From positions 15,322,001 through 15,386,000 of the forward strand of contig CM069607.1 of the NCBI GenBank assembly GCA_035771175.1: 64,000 nt of DNA. Direction: 5' to 3'. The notes below the pieces were generated by a model, which had not been told where the DNA came from, ran no database searches, and worked only from the letters and a program-made list of their open reading frames with translations. The position numbers and the translations under genes were made by a program. Numbering within the stretch: position 1 is the stretch's first letter; every line of letters begins with the position of its first letter. The stretch is from Paratinospora sagittata. Its lineage: Eukaryota > Streptophyta > Magnoliopsida > Ranunculales > Menispermaceae. Below, in pieces: positions 47,551 through 59,700 of the stretch.

Positions 47551-47798
47551 CTTGCCCGAATGTCCAGGCGCAACGCTCGAACGTTTAGGCGCAACGCTCG
47601 AACGTTCAGGAACAACGCCCAAACGTTCTGGCGCATGCCCGAACGTTCCGGCGCAATGCCCGAACGTTCTGGCACATGCCCGAACGTTCTGGCACATGCC
47701 CGAATGTTCCGGCGCAATGCCCGAACATTCCGGCGCAATGCCCGAACGTTGAGGCGCAGGCCCGAATGTCAGGCGCAACGCCCAAACGTTCAGGCGCC
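47551..47798 (+). repeat. 20-bp minisatellite with GAAnnTTC cores
   Basis: Twelve head-to-tail units of 20-21 bp with consensus GCCCGAACGTTCCGGCGCAA. Six units contain GAAnnTTC exactly, four of them as the palindrome GAACGTTC. The array lies between the LTR start and the TATA-like box. Copies A and C have only about three diverged units. Confidence 0.93.
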
Positions 47799-47808
47799 AA
47801 AAATCTCC

Positions 47809-47817
47809 ATATAAGGA
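47809..47817 (+). promoter_or_regulatory. TATA-like box of copy E LTR
   Basis: CATATAAGG followed by AACCCTC; copies A and C have TATTTAAGGAACCCC at the same place on the minus strand. A probable retrotransposon promoter. Confidence 0.55.
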
Positions 47818-49119
47818 ACCCTCATCATTTCTCATTCCTCACACCAAATCACCTTCTCTTGTGATTTTCTTATCCATTCCACTCATTCTTAGTTTTCAGT
47901 CTTTTGAGACTCACGGTGCAGTGCGACGAAGTTCCGTCCAGAGGAAAGCGCCAGATCTAAAAAAAGAAGTTTTTATCTGAAGGTGGGGAACGAAACATAG
48001 GTTTGCGTGTTTTATAACTTTTATTAAAGTTTACATTCATTTATTATTATGTCTATCATTCATTTACACAGCATTATTTCGTAGAACGTTCATATTGTTA
48101 TATTTATACCTGTATATTTGAAGTTCATGTATTACACTGTTATAATGCCGAATTTGTGGTCAATCTGGCTCAACTAGACTCGGTCTTTTCCTTAGTAACT
48201 TTAAATAGTGAATGGGAGGCAGCGGGCTGCTCTAGGCGATTGGTATTCAAGCAGACCTTGTGTCTCACCTCTCAACTGGGGACTGATCTAGTTGCTCTTA
48301 TTGAAAGCTATCAACTTATACAAGTAATACTGAATGTCCTAACATTGCACTTCGTGATACCAACCCTGATAAGGATCACCAGACATTGCAAAATTCAGTC
48401 TAAATGTCAAGAAAAGATCAGACCAGTAGACTAGACCAGTTCATGCATTGGCATCGTACATATCACCACCTAGGGACGTTTGTGGTTTATGACTCATAGA
48501 ATAGTTAGGAGCATTGCTTGCTATTCATTATATTTCTCTAGAGAGGAACGTACAATGAGAACCCGGCTTTGCCTGGGGAGGGACATTTGTACGTGAATCC
48601 AGAGCATCGTTCCTGAGGAGGGACGTACAATGAGAACCTGGCTACGCATGGGGAAGGACATCTGTACGTGAACTCAGGCGATATACGTTCGTCAAACCAT
48701 TACGAGACGGTGTCATGCATACGTACATATTGATTGATTATGATGCTCTCATGTGTATTTAAGATATTTGATATTGATGTATGTTTTATTAATGGTTACA
48801 CTCACGAACTATTTTACCCACTGAGCTCATTAAGCTCACTCCATTTTTATCCAATTTTTCACAGGAAATTAGGGTGAACTGGGTGCAGGTTTATGGGGCC
48901 CACATTTTGTACCCTCTGTATTATTCATTGGGGATTTTTGGGGAGTCTGTTTCCTTGACTATGTCATGTACAAATGAATTCTGAATTAAATGAAATCAGA
49001 CTTGTACTGTGTTTTATATTTTCGCTGCGCACTCTGTTATTACCATTGTTATAATTCCAAATGCGCCCCCTGTCCGTGAGTGTACCGCCGGTTTAGGCGC
49101 GTCCGGGCGGGGTGTGACA

Positions 49120-51432
49120 GTCTCCTTTATAAATAGGACATCTCATAAAAACAAATCACCTAATAATCCATCCAACAAAACATATTTATATATCATCCAC
49201 ATCCATCAAAATATATCATCATTCAGTCTATTAAAGTTCAACCCTGTTAACATCTAACAGTCTCCATCTATCCAATACATCCATCTATTAATTACAGACA
49301 TCTACTTAGTTATACATGTGGGGTCTTATATACATATATTTATAAATCAAAATATCAAAATACATGTATACTATTACCAAACCTACATCAAAAACACTCT
49401 TCTAGCAAGACACTCTTATTTCATTGATACACTATTCCCTTGCCCTTCTCTGCTGCTGAAGAACATGAAAAATTTGGGAATAGGATGAGCCAACGGTGCC
49501 CGGTGAAATAGAATTCATGTATACCATCATCTATATATCTACATCATCATGTATGCATGAGCATGTTATGCCAATCAATATGCAGTATATACATCTCATA
49601 GTAACATCCAATATACAATGCCAACCAATTCCATATGCAACACACATATTTCAGCCTTATTCAAGTATGTGACAAATTTTCCAAGACAAATATGAATATA
49701 TATTGTCAATAGGTACTAGGTTTGGAGCTTAAAGTCACATTCCAGCCTTACTTGAATAAATCAGCCAGATGTACTAATGGACTAGTTCTTTGTACTATTA
49801 AGTACTTACCAACTAGTGTTCTAAAGAAGAAATGTAAACCGTACTCTAATTCCAAGTTAGCATTCCTCTTTTCGAACATAATTAGCTTTCCTCACAAACC
49901 ATACTAGAACACGTCACACTTTCCAACTGAATATATTCCTACATAAACCTTTAAATCTAAATAGGACCACTAGACCCGAATATTCTTGTAGGGAGTAAAC
50001 TCAACCTACTCGATTATATCCAAAGGTCTAGCTCCAATAAAGTTATTAGTCTATATAGAAAATCTCAGCCTTTTCTTCATGCCACAATCAAACATGCACA
50101 TGTACAAGCATTCACATATAAATATTATGATGATATAAATGAAAATATAATGAAATTCTACTCACACCAATGCCAGAATAGTTCCCACACTAGCAATTCA
50201 CTCCACACTCCTATTCAAGCTTGCACATATCATTTCATTGCATATTAACATCTTTCTCTATTATTTCTTATTTCACATAATCTCTAACTCATTTTAATTT
50301 TAACTCTAACTAATTCATTCAACTAAGCTCAACTACGTTCTGGTAACATGCAATGAACTCATTCTCATTTTATATCAAGTTGTAACTTTCCAATTCAGTC
50401 CCATAATTATATTCGAGTCTCACAGACACGTGATGGTCAGTTTAAATAATTTCTACCACCCTTTAAAATATTTTCAAAGTGAAAAATAGTAGAAATAAGC
50501 TTTTTAACTTTATTTCTATAAGTCTCCAAGTTCAACATACTTACTAAAACCATTTAATCACATACTAAAAATATCAATCAATATCCAAAAACCATGATCT
50601 TGGTATCGAAACGTCCGAAATTCAGTCCTCTACGATTCTATGGTTTCAAACTAGAATTTCACTGGAGTTTGACATGGTTCCAAAGGCCGCAGTGTCAAAT
50701 TTGGCTTCTGACAACTGTTCTGACGCCAATAATACACATGAACACAAATAAACTACATATTCGGGATCTACACCATTATAGGAGTGATAATATATAATTT
50801 TTACATATTTCCACTCAAAGTGGGTCAAAACTTCATTTTTTAAAATACCACAAAACACCTCCTATAGCAAAAATTAGACCGCTAAGATTGTTACACATAG
50901 CTTAAATAGCATTTTTGCAACGAAAAGAAGAAAAACTGACTTACCAGAGTGACGAATCAGCCACAAAACCGTCACTTTCCCCTTTGTCTCTTTCTCTTTT
51001 TCTCTCTGCTCGTAATTTTTTTTCCTCTTCTGGACAAGATAAGAAACTTGAATGAACTTCATCTTATCATCTTATGATCCCATGCTCCCAACTTCACCAA
51101 GTTAACCAACTTTCTTCTTTTGTTTTTTTTTATTACGTTAAATCATAAAGCATACATCATTTAAATATATAGTTTTCATACTTTAAGTTACTTCATTCAA
51201 CTTTATTTAACTTAACAGTCATCTCATGTAATACCATTTAAATTCAATCAATATAATTCAACTCCCATCTAATTATACCATTTTCTCATTTAATAAACCA
51301 TTCACCTAATTCACTTTATCATACATGCATACATTTGACTCTTACGTATGTATACTTGGGTATATGTATAAGTTAATGTAGGTGTATAAAACTTTTGGGG
51401 TCTTAGATTTTATAGAAATGAAGGTCGTTACA
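49120..51432 (-). mobile_element. LTR, distant relative of family B
   Basis: On the minus strand it starts TGTAACGACC at 51432 and resembles family B LTRs in layout and in patches such as AAACGTCC(G)GAATTCAGT and GATTCTATG (50600-50660). The 3' end is not clear because copy E's LTR abuts it at 49119. No interior is attached, so it may be a solo or truncated LTR. Confidence 0.6.
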
Positions 51433-52078
51433 CTAACGGTTAAATTAAAATTGGCACACCTAGTGTGCTAGCATTTGGAACCCTTCCTATGTAAAAGATT
51501 CACATGTTGAACACTTAAGCTATGTAGTAGGAGGAACATTTTCTTCATGAGATTAAGATTGTTGTTTTAGCTCTTTGATATGTCTGTGTGGATATACTTA
51601 AAATTCACTGGATATCTTTTATGGTTTGTATGCTTGATATGCTAAAGTTGCTAAGGTTAGAGTTTGCATTGGATTAAATTTTGAGATGTAAAAAATATAA
51701 GTGAAACTCTGTAATGATGTGATGATGAGGATGAGGATGACATTTTAGTTGATCATTATAATGAGTCAAATGAGGCACTTGAAAGTGAATAAGCTAGTGA
51801 TTTTGATACTTAGGTGATTGTCACTACTATCTTTTAGTTATTTTAAGTTGTGTATTTGATATTTTTGTTTGGTAGTTGTACTTGCATTGTGCGTAAACAT
51901 CTTGTTAGGTGCTATTGCTAATGTAATTATTTTGCATATTAATAATTGAGAATTATTTTGTGATATTGTGTTCGTATTTTAATTAAGTTATTGCCATTTT
52001 TTTTAAATGCATCGACATGATTAAGTAAATTGTAATGTCAATTGACTCTTTTAGAATTTGAAATAGCTTTTGTTCATA
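51433..52078 (+). other. Non-coding, 5' of CACTA second-gene exons
   Basis: AT-rich sequence with a GATGATGAGGATGAGGATGAC stretch near 51717 that could be a remnant of an acidic coding segment. Probably part of the same CACTA element as the exons that follow. Confidence 0.35.
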
Positions 52079-52491
52079 ATGGCACCTGGTAAATGCTTAC
52101 GTAATTGTACAACAGAACAAAATCAAGGAGCTGCCACCACTGACATCTCTTTTATTGGTATTGAAATTTGCTTCTATAATCGTATTTAACTGCTTTGAAT
52201 GAGATTTGTTAAAGTTTGACAAATCATCTAATATTATGTTTTGTTTACTATTATAGGGTCAAAGAGAAAAATGCGAAGTAAAACAAGAGGATTGGGTTTA
52301 AATAGGATAGTTCGAATATATGGTAAAATGCCGCTAACTGTGCAACCACATATTGGGAAGCCAGTGTGTGCTAGGTCACCGAAATTCGTAAATGAATGTT
52401 GTATTATTGTTCGTACTCTTGCACCACCCAGAGTAAAGTATTGGCGTGAAATTACCCTAGCGGATAAGGAACCTCTCTTCCTACATCTACT
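52079..52491 (+). pseudogene. CACTA second-gene (TNPA/Ptta-type) exons, truncated
   Basis: Two exons fit together. Exon 1 is 52079-52158 (MAPGKCLRNCTTEQNQ...). An intron with GT at 52159 and AG at 52255-52256 follows. Exon 2 is 52257-52491, ending at a GTAAGT donor. The frame is preserved across the junction. Exon 2 reads RIVRIYGKMPLTVQPHIGKP, then SPKFVNECCIIVRTLAPPRV and KYWREITLADKEPLFLHLL. The pattern G(K/R)P...F...IVR...P..Y..W..I...K..L matches plant En/Spm-associated Ptta-type proteins, which bind the element's ends. Later exons are missing; a different repeat begins at about 52527. No stop lies in these exons. Confidence 0.65.
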
Positions 52492-52526
52492 AGTAAGTTT
52501 CCACGCAATATTATAGACCATGTTAT

Positions 52527-52705
52527 ACCCGTTGGCCCAGATGTGTCCGCGAGGAGGGGTGAATTGGACACCTAGAAGATTTTAACCTTTCTTTTGAATC
52601 TATGAAATATTGAAAGTAGATTAAACAAGTATGGTAAATCAAGTATGATAACAATAAGACACACAAGATCTAAAGTGGATTAGCCTCACCTACATCCACT
52701 ATCTA
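52527..52705 (+). mobile_element. Short retrotransposon-like remnant
   Basis: TGTTATACCCGTTGGCCC...GAGGAGGGGTGAATTGGACA has the look of a plant copia-type LTR start (the GGGGTGAAT pattern). Only about 175 bp remain before the satellite array begins at 52706. Identification is tentative. Confidence 0.35.
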
Positions 52706-53795
52706 TGTCACACCCTGGCCCGGATGCGCCTAGATCTGCGGGACACTCACGGACGAGGCGCGACTCGGAATCATAACAATGGCAGAGTACGCGGAAACAC
52801 GATTAAGTACAAGTCTGATTTCATTAATTTCAGAATATATTTGTACATGAAATAGTTAAGGGAACATTCTCCCAAAATCCCAAATGAATAATACAAAGGG
52901 TACAAAATGTGGGCCCAAAAACCTGCACCCAGTCCACCCTAATCTCCTTGAAAAATTGGATAACAACGGGGTGAGCTACACGCTCAGTGGGTAAAATAGT
53001 TCATGAATATAACAATTAATAAAGCAAACTTAATAATCAAATATCTTAAATACACATCAGAGCATCATAAACAATCCAACATGTATGTATGCATAACACC
53101 ATCTCGTATTGGTTTGATGACTGTACATCGCCTGAGTTCACGTACAGATGTCCCTCCCCAGGAGTAGTTCGGTTCTCATTGTACGTCCCTCCTCAAGAAC
53201 GACGCTCTGGATTCACGTACAGATGTCCCTCCCCATGAGAAGTCAGGTTCTCATTGTACGTCCCTCTCCAAAGATATATAATGAATAGCGAGCATTGCTT
53301 CTAACCATTCTATGAATCATAAACCACATACGTCCCTAGGTGGTGCTATGTATGATGCCAATGCATGAACTGGTCCGGTCTTTAGTTTAACATTTAGAAA
53401 GGGTTTGGCAACATCTTGTAATCCTTATCAGGGTCGGTATCACTAAGTGCAAGCTTAGGACATTCAGTATTACTTGTATAAGTTGTTAACTTTCAAATAA
53501 GACCAACCAGATCAGTCTCCAGTTGAGAGGTGAAACACGAAGTCTACTTAAATACCAATCGTCTAGAGCAGCACGCTGCCTCCGGTTCACTATTTAGAGT
53601 TACAGAGGACAAGACTGAGTCTGGTTGAGCCAAATTGACCACTAATCCGACATAGTAACAGTGTAATACATGAACTCCAAATATACAGGCATAAGTATGA
53701 CAGTATAAACATTTTACGCAATAACGCAGTGTAAATGAATAGTAGTCATAACGATAAATGAATGTAAACTTTAATAAAAGTTATAAGACACGCAA
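52706..53795 (-). repeat. Array edge monomer (1090 bp)
   Basis: This monomer keeps a segment (about 52765-52795, GGAATCATAACAATGGCAGA) that is also in the copy C LTR (20500-20530) but is shortened by about 23 bp in all other monomers. It starts with an exact LTR terminus against unrelated sequence, so it looks like the original LTR end at the array border. Confidence 0.85.
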
Positions 53796-56700
53796 TGTAA
53801 CACCCCGCCAGGACGCGCCTAAACCGGCGGGACATTCACGGACGGGGCACGAATGCACGGAAGCACGATTAAGTACAAGTCTGATTTCATTAATTTCACA
53901 ATATATTTGTACATGAAATAGTTAAGGGAACATTCTCCCAAAATTCCCAATGAATAATACAAAGGGTACAAAATGTGGGCCCAAAAACCTGCACCCAGTC
54001 CACTCTAATCTCCAGTGAAAAATTGGATAACAACTTGGTGAGCTACATGCTCAGTGGGTAAAATAGTTCATGAATATAACAATTAATAAAGCAAACTTCA
54101 TAATCAAATATCTTAAATACACATCAGAGCATCGTAATCAATCCAACATGTATGTATGCATAACAACATCTCGTATTGGTTTGATGATTGTACATCGCCT
54201 GAGTTCACGTACAGATGTCCCTCCCCAGGAGTAGCTGGGTTCTCATTGTACGTCCCTCCCCAAGAACGACGCTCTGGATTCGTGTACAGATGTCCCTCCC
54301 CAGGAGAAGTCAGGTTCTCATTGTACGTCCCTCACCAAAGATATATAATGAATAGCGAGCATTGCTTCTAACCATTCTATGAATCATAAACCACATACGT
54401 CCCTAGGTGGTGCTATGTATGATGCCAATGCATGAACTGGTCCGGTCTTTAGTTTAACAATTAGACAGGGTTTGGCAACATCTTGTAATCCTTATCAGGG
54501 TCGGTATCACTACGTGCAAGCTTAGGACATTCAGTATTACTTGTATAAGTTGATAACTTTCAAATAAGACCAACCAGATCAGTCTCCAGTTGAGAGGTGA
54601 AACACGAGGTCTACTTAAATACCAATCGTCTAGAGCAGCACGCTGCCTCCGGTTCACTATTTAGAGTTACAGAGGACAAGACTGAGTCTGGTTGAGCCAA
54701 ATTGACCACTAATCCGACATAGTAACAGTGTAATACATGAACTCCAAATATACAGGCATAAGTATGACAGTATAAACATTTTACGCAATATCGCAGTGTA
54801 AATGAATAGTAGTCATAACGATAAATGAATGTAAACTTTAAAAAAATTTATAAGACACGCAATATCACACCCCGCCAGGACGCGCCTAAACTGGCAGGAC
54901 ATTCACGGACGGGGCACGAATGCACGGAAGCACGATTATGTACAAGTCTGATTTCATTAATTTCAGAATATATTTGTACATGAAATAGTTAAGGGAACAT
55001 TCTCCCAAAATCCCCAATGAATAATAAAATGGGTACAAAATGTGGGCCCAAAAACCTGCACCCAGTCCACTCTAATCTCCCGTGAAAAATTGGATAACAA
55101 CTTGGTGAGCAACACGCTCAGTGGGTCAAATAGTTCGTGAATATAACAATTAATAAAGCAAACTTCATAATCAAATATCTTAAATACACATCAGAGCATC
55201 GTAATCAATCCAACATGTATGTATGCATAACACCATCTCGTATTGGTTTAATGATTATACATCGCCTGAGTTCACGTACAGATGTCCCTCCCCAGGAGTA
55301 GCTGGGTTCTCATTGTACGTCCCTCCTCAAGATTGACGCTCTGGATTCACGAACAGATGTCCCTCCCCAAGAGAAGTCAGGTTCCCATTGTACGACCCTC
55401 TCCAAAAATATATAATGAATAGCGAGCATTGCTTCTAACCATTCTATGAATGATAAACCACATACGTCCCTAGGTGGTGCTACGTATGATGCCAATGCAT
55501 GAACTGGTCCGGTCTTTAGTTTAACATTTAGACAGGGTTTGGCAACATCTTGTAATCCTTATCAGGGTCGGTATCACTACGTGCAAGGTTAGGACATTCA
55601 GTATTACTTGTATAAGCTAATAGCTTTCAAATAAGACCAACCAGATCAGTCTCCAGTTGAGAGGTGAGACACGAGGTCTACTTAAATACCAATCGTCTAG
55701 AGCAGTACGCTGCCCCCGGTTCACTATTTAAAGTTACTGAGGACAAGACTGAGTCTGGTTGAGCCAGATTGACCACTAATCCGACATAGTAACAGTGTAA
55801 TACATGAACTCCAAATATACAGGCATAAGTATGACAGTATAAACATTTTACGCAATAACGCAGTGTGAATGAATAGTAGTCATAACGATAAATGAATGTA
55901 AACTTTAATAAAAGTTATAAGACACGCAATGTCACACCCCGCCAGGACGCGCCTAAACCGGCGGGACATTCACGGACGGGGCACGAATGCACTGAAGCAC
56001 GATTAAGTACAAGTATGATTTCATTAATTTCAGAATATATTTGTACATCAAATAGTTAAGGGAACATTCTCCCAAATTTCCCAATGAATAATATGAAGGG
56101 TACAAAATGTGGGCCTAATAACCTGCACCCAGTCCACTCTAATCTCCAGTGAAAAATTGGATAACGACTTGGTGAGCTACACGCTCAGTGGGTAACATAG
56201 TTCGTGAATATAACAATTAATAAAGCAAACTTCATAATCAAATATCTTAAATACCATTCAGAGCATCGTAATCAATCCAACATGTATGTATGCATCACAC
56301 CATCTCGTATTGGTTTAATGATTGTACATCGCCTGAGTTAACGTACAGATGTCCCTCCCCAGGAGTAGCTGGCGTCTCATTGTACGTCCCTCCTCAAGAA
56401 CGACACTCTGGATTCACGTACAGATCTCCCTCCACAGGAGAAGTCAGGTTCTCATTGTACGTCCCTCTCCAAAGATATATAATGAATAGCGAGCATTGCT
56501 TCTAACCATTCTACGAATCATAAACCACATACGTCCCTAGGTGGTGCTATGTATGATGCCAATGCATGAACTGGTCCGGTCTTTAGTTTAACATTTAGAC
56601 AGGGTTTGGCAACATCTTGTAATCCTTATCAGGGTCGATATCACTACGTGCAAGGTTAGGACATTCAATATTACTTGTATAAGCTAATAGCTTTCAAATA

Positions 56701-59700
56701 AAAACCAACCAGATCAGTCTCCAGTTGAGAGGTGAGACACGAGGTCTACTTAATTACCAATCGTCTAGAGCAGTACGCTGCCTCCGGTTCACTATTTAAA
56801 GTTACTGAGGACAAGACTGAGTCTGGTTGAGCCAGATTAACCACTAATCCGACATAGTAACAGTGTAATACATGAACTCCAAATATACACGCATAAGTAT
56901 GACAGTATAAACATTTCACGCAATAACGCAGTGTAAATGAATAGTAGTCATAACGATAAATGAATGTAAACTTTAATAAAAGTTATAAGACACGCAACGT
57001 CACACCCCACCAGGACGCGCCTAAACCGGCGTGACATTAACGGACGGGGCACGAATGCACGGAAGCACGATTAAGTACAAGTCTGATTTCATTAATTTCA
57101 GAATATATTTGTACATGAAATAGTTAAGGGAACATTCTCCCAAAATCCCCAATGAATAATACAAAGGGTACAAAATATGGGCCCAAAAACCTGCACCCAG
57201 TCCACCCTAATCTCCTTGAAAAATTGGATAACAACGGGGTGAGCTACACGCTCAGTGGGTAAAATAGTTCATGAATATAACAATTAATAAAGTAAACTTC
57301 ATAATCAAACATCTAAAATACACATCAGAGCATCATAAAGAATCCAACATGTATGTATGCATAACACTATCTCGTATTGGTTTGATGACTGTACATCGCC
57401 TGAGTTCACGTACAGATGTCCCTCCCCAGGAGTAGTTTGGTTCTCATTGTACGTCCTTCCTCAAGAACGACGCTCTGGATTCACGTACAGATGTCCCTCC
57501 CCATGAGAAGTCAGGTTCTCATTGTACGTCCCTCTCCAAAGATATATAATGAATAGCGAGCATTGCTTCTAACCATTCTATGAATCATAAACCACATACG
57601 TCCCTAGGTGGTGCTATGTATGATGCCAATGCATGAACTGGTCCGGTCTTTAGTTTAACATTTAGACAGGGTTTGGCAACATCTTGTAATCCTTATCAGG
57701 GTTGGTATCACTACGTGCAAGCTTAGGACATTCAGTATTACTTGTATAAGTTGATAGCTTTCAAATAAGACCAACCAGATCAGTCTCCAGTTGAGAGGTG
57801 AAACACGAGGACTACTTAAATACCAATCGTCTAGAGCAGCACGCTGCCTCCGGTTCACTATTTAGAGTTACAGAGGACAAGACTGAGTCTGGTTGAGCCA
57901 AATTGACCACTAATCCGACATAGTAACAGTGTAATACATGAACTCCAAATATACAGGCATAAGTATGACAGTATAAACATTTTACGCAATAACGTAGCGT
58001 AAATGAATAGTAGTCATAACGATAAATGAATGTAAACTTTAATAAAAGTTATAAGACACGCAATGTCACACCCCGCCAGGACGCGCCTAAACCGGCGGGA
58101 CATTCACGGACGGGGCACGAATGCACTGAAGCACGATTAAGTACAAGTCTGATTTCATTAATTTCAGAATATATTTGTACATCAAATAGTTAAGGGAACA
58201 TTCTCCCAAATTTCTCAATGAATAATAGAAAGGGTACAAAATGTGGGGCCAATAACCTGCACCCAGTCCACTCTAATCTCCAGTGAAAAATTGGATAACG
58301 ACTTGGTGAGCTACACGCTCAGTGGGTAAAATAGTTCGTGAATATAACAATTAATAAAGCAAACTTCATAATCAAATATCTTAAATACCAATCAGAGCAT
58401 CGTAATCAATCCAACATGTATGTATGCATAACATCATCTCGTATTGGTTTAATGATTGTACATCGCCTGAGTTCACGTACAGATGTCCCTCCCCAGGAGT
58501 AGCTGGGTTCTCATTGTACGTCCCTCCTCAAGAACGACGCTCTGGATTCACGTACAGATATCCCTCCCCAGGAGAAGTCAGGTTCTCATTGTACGTCCCT
58601 CTCCAAAGATATATAATGAATAGCGAGCATTGCTTCTAACCATTCTATGAATCATAAACCACATACGTCCCTCGGTGGTGCTATGTATGATGCCAATGCA
58701 TGAACTAGTCCGGTCTTTAGTTTAACATTTAGACAGGGTTTGGCAACATCCTGTAATCCTTATCAGGGTCGGTATCACTACGTGCAAGCTTAGGACATTC
58801 AGTATTACTTGTATAAGCTGATAGCTTTCAAATAAGACCAACCAGATCAGTCTCCAGTTGAGAGGTGAAACACGAGGTCTACTTAAATACCAATCGTCTA
58901 GAGCAGCACGCTGCCTCCGGTTCACTATTTAGAGTTACAGAGGACAAGACTGAGTCTGGTTGAGCCAAATTGACCACTAATCCGACATAGTAACAGTGTA
59001 ATACATGAACTCCAAATATACAGGCATAAGTATGACAGTATAAACATTTTACGCAATAACGCAGCGTAAATGAATAGTAGTCATAACGATAAATGAATGT
59101 AAACTTTAATAAAAGTTATAAGACACGCAATGTCACACCCCGCCAGGACGCGCCTAAACCGGCGGGACATTCACGGACGGGGCACGAATGCACTGAAGCA
59201 CGATTAAGTACAAGTCTGATTTCATTAATTTCAGAATATATTTGTACATCAAATAGTTAAGGGAACATTCTCCCAAATTTCCCAATGAATAATAGAAAGG
59301 GTACAAAATGTGGGCCCAATAACTTGCACCCAGTCCACTCTAATCTCCAGTGAAAAATTGGATAACGACTTGGTGAGCTACAAGCTCAGTGGGTAAAATA
59401 GTTCGTGAATATAACAATTAATAAAGCAAACTTCATAATCAAATATCTTAAATACCATTCAGAGCATCGTAATCAATCCAACATGTATGTATGCATAACA
59501 CCATCTCGTATTGGTTTAATGATTGTACATCGCCTGAGTTCACGTACAAATGTCCCTCCCCAGGTGTAGCTGGGTTCTCATTGTACGTCCCTCCTCAAGA
59601 ACGACACTCTGGATTCACGTACAGATGTCCCTCCCCAGGAGAAGTCAGGTTCTCATTGTACGTCCCTCACCAAAGATATATAATGAATAGCGAGCACTGC

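Larger units (their letters stand above)
47509..49119 (+). mobile_element. Family A gypsy 3' LTR (copy E), complete
   Basis: 1611 bp, TGTAATACCCTAGG...GGGGTGTGACA. It is longer than its relatives because of an expanded 20-bp repeat array in U3 (47551-47798). TATA-like CATATAAGG lies at about 47809-47817. From about 48005 (TTTGCGTGTTTTATAAC) to the end it is homologous, in reverse orientation, to the monomers of the 52.7-64 kb array. The right flank starts GTCTC; the left partner needed to test a duplication is gone. Confidence 0.93.

Noticed and set aside
47518..47864. Several overlapping 60-105 codon frames on both strands with repeating Pro-Glu-Arg-Ser-Gly or similar motifs
   Set aside because: Translation of the 20-bp GAAnnTTC minisatellite in the LTR; open in many frames because the unit lacks stops.
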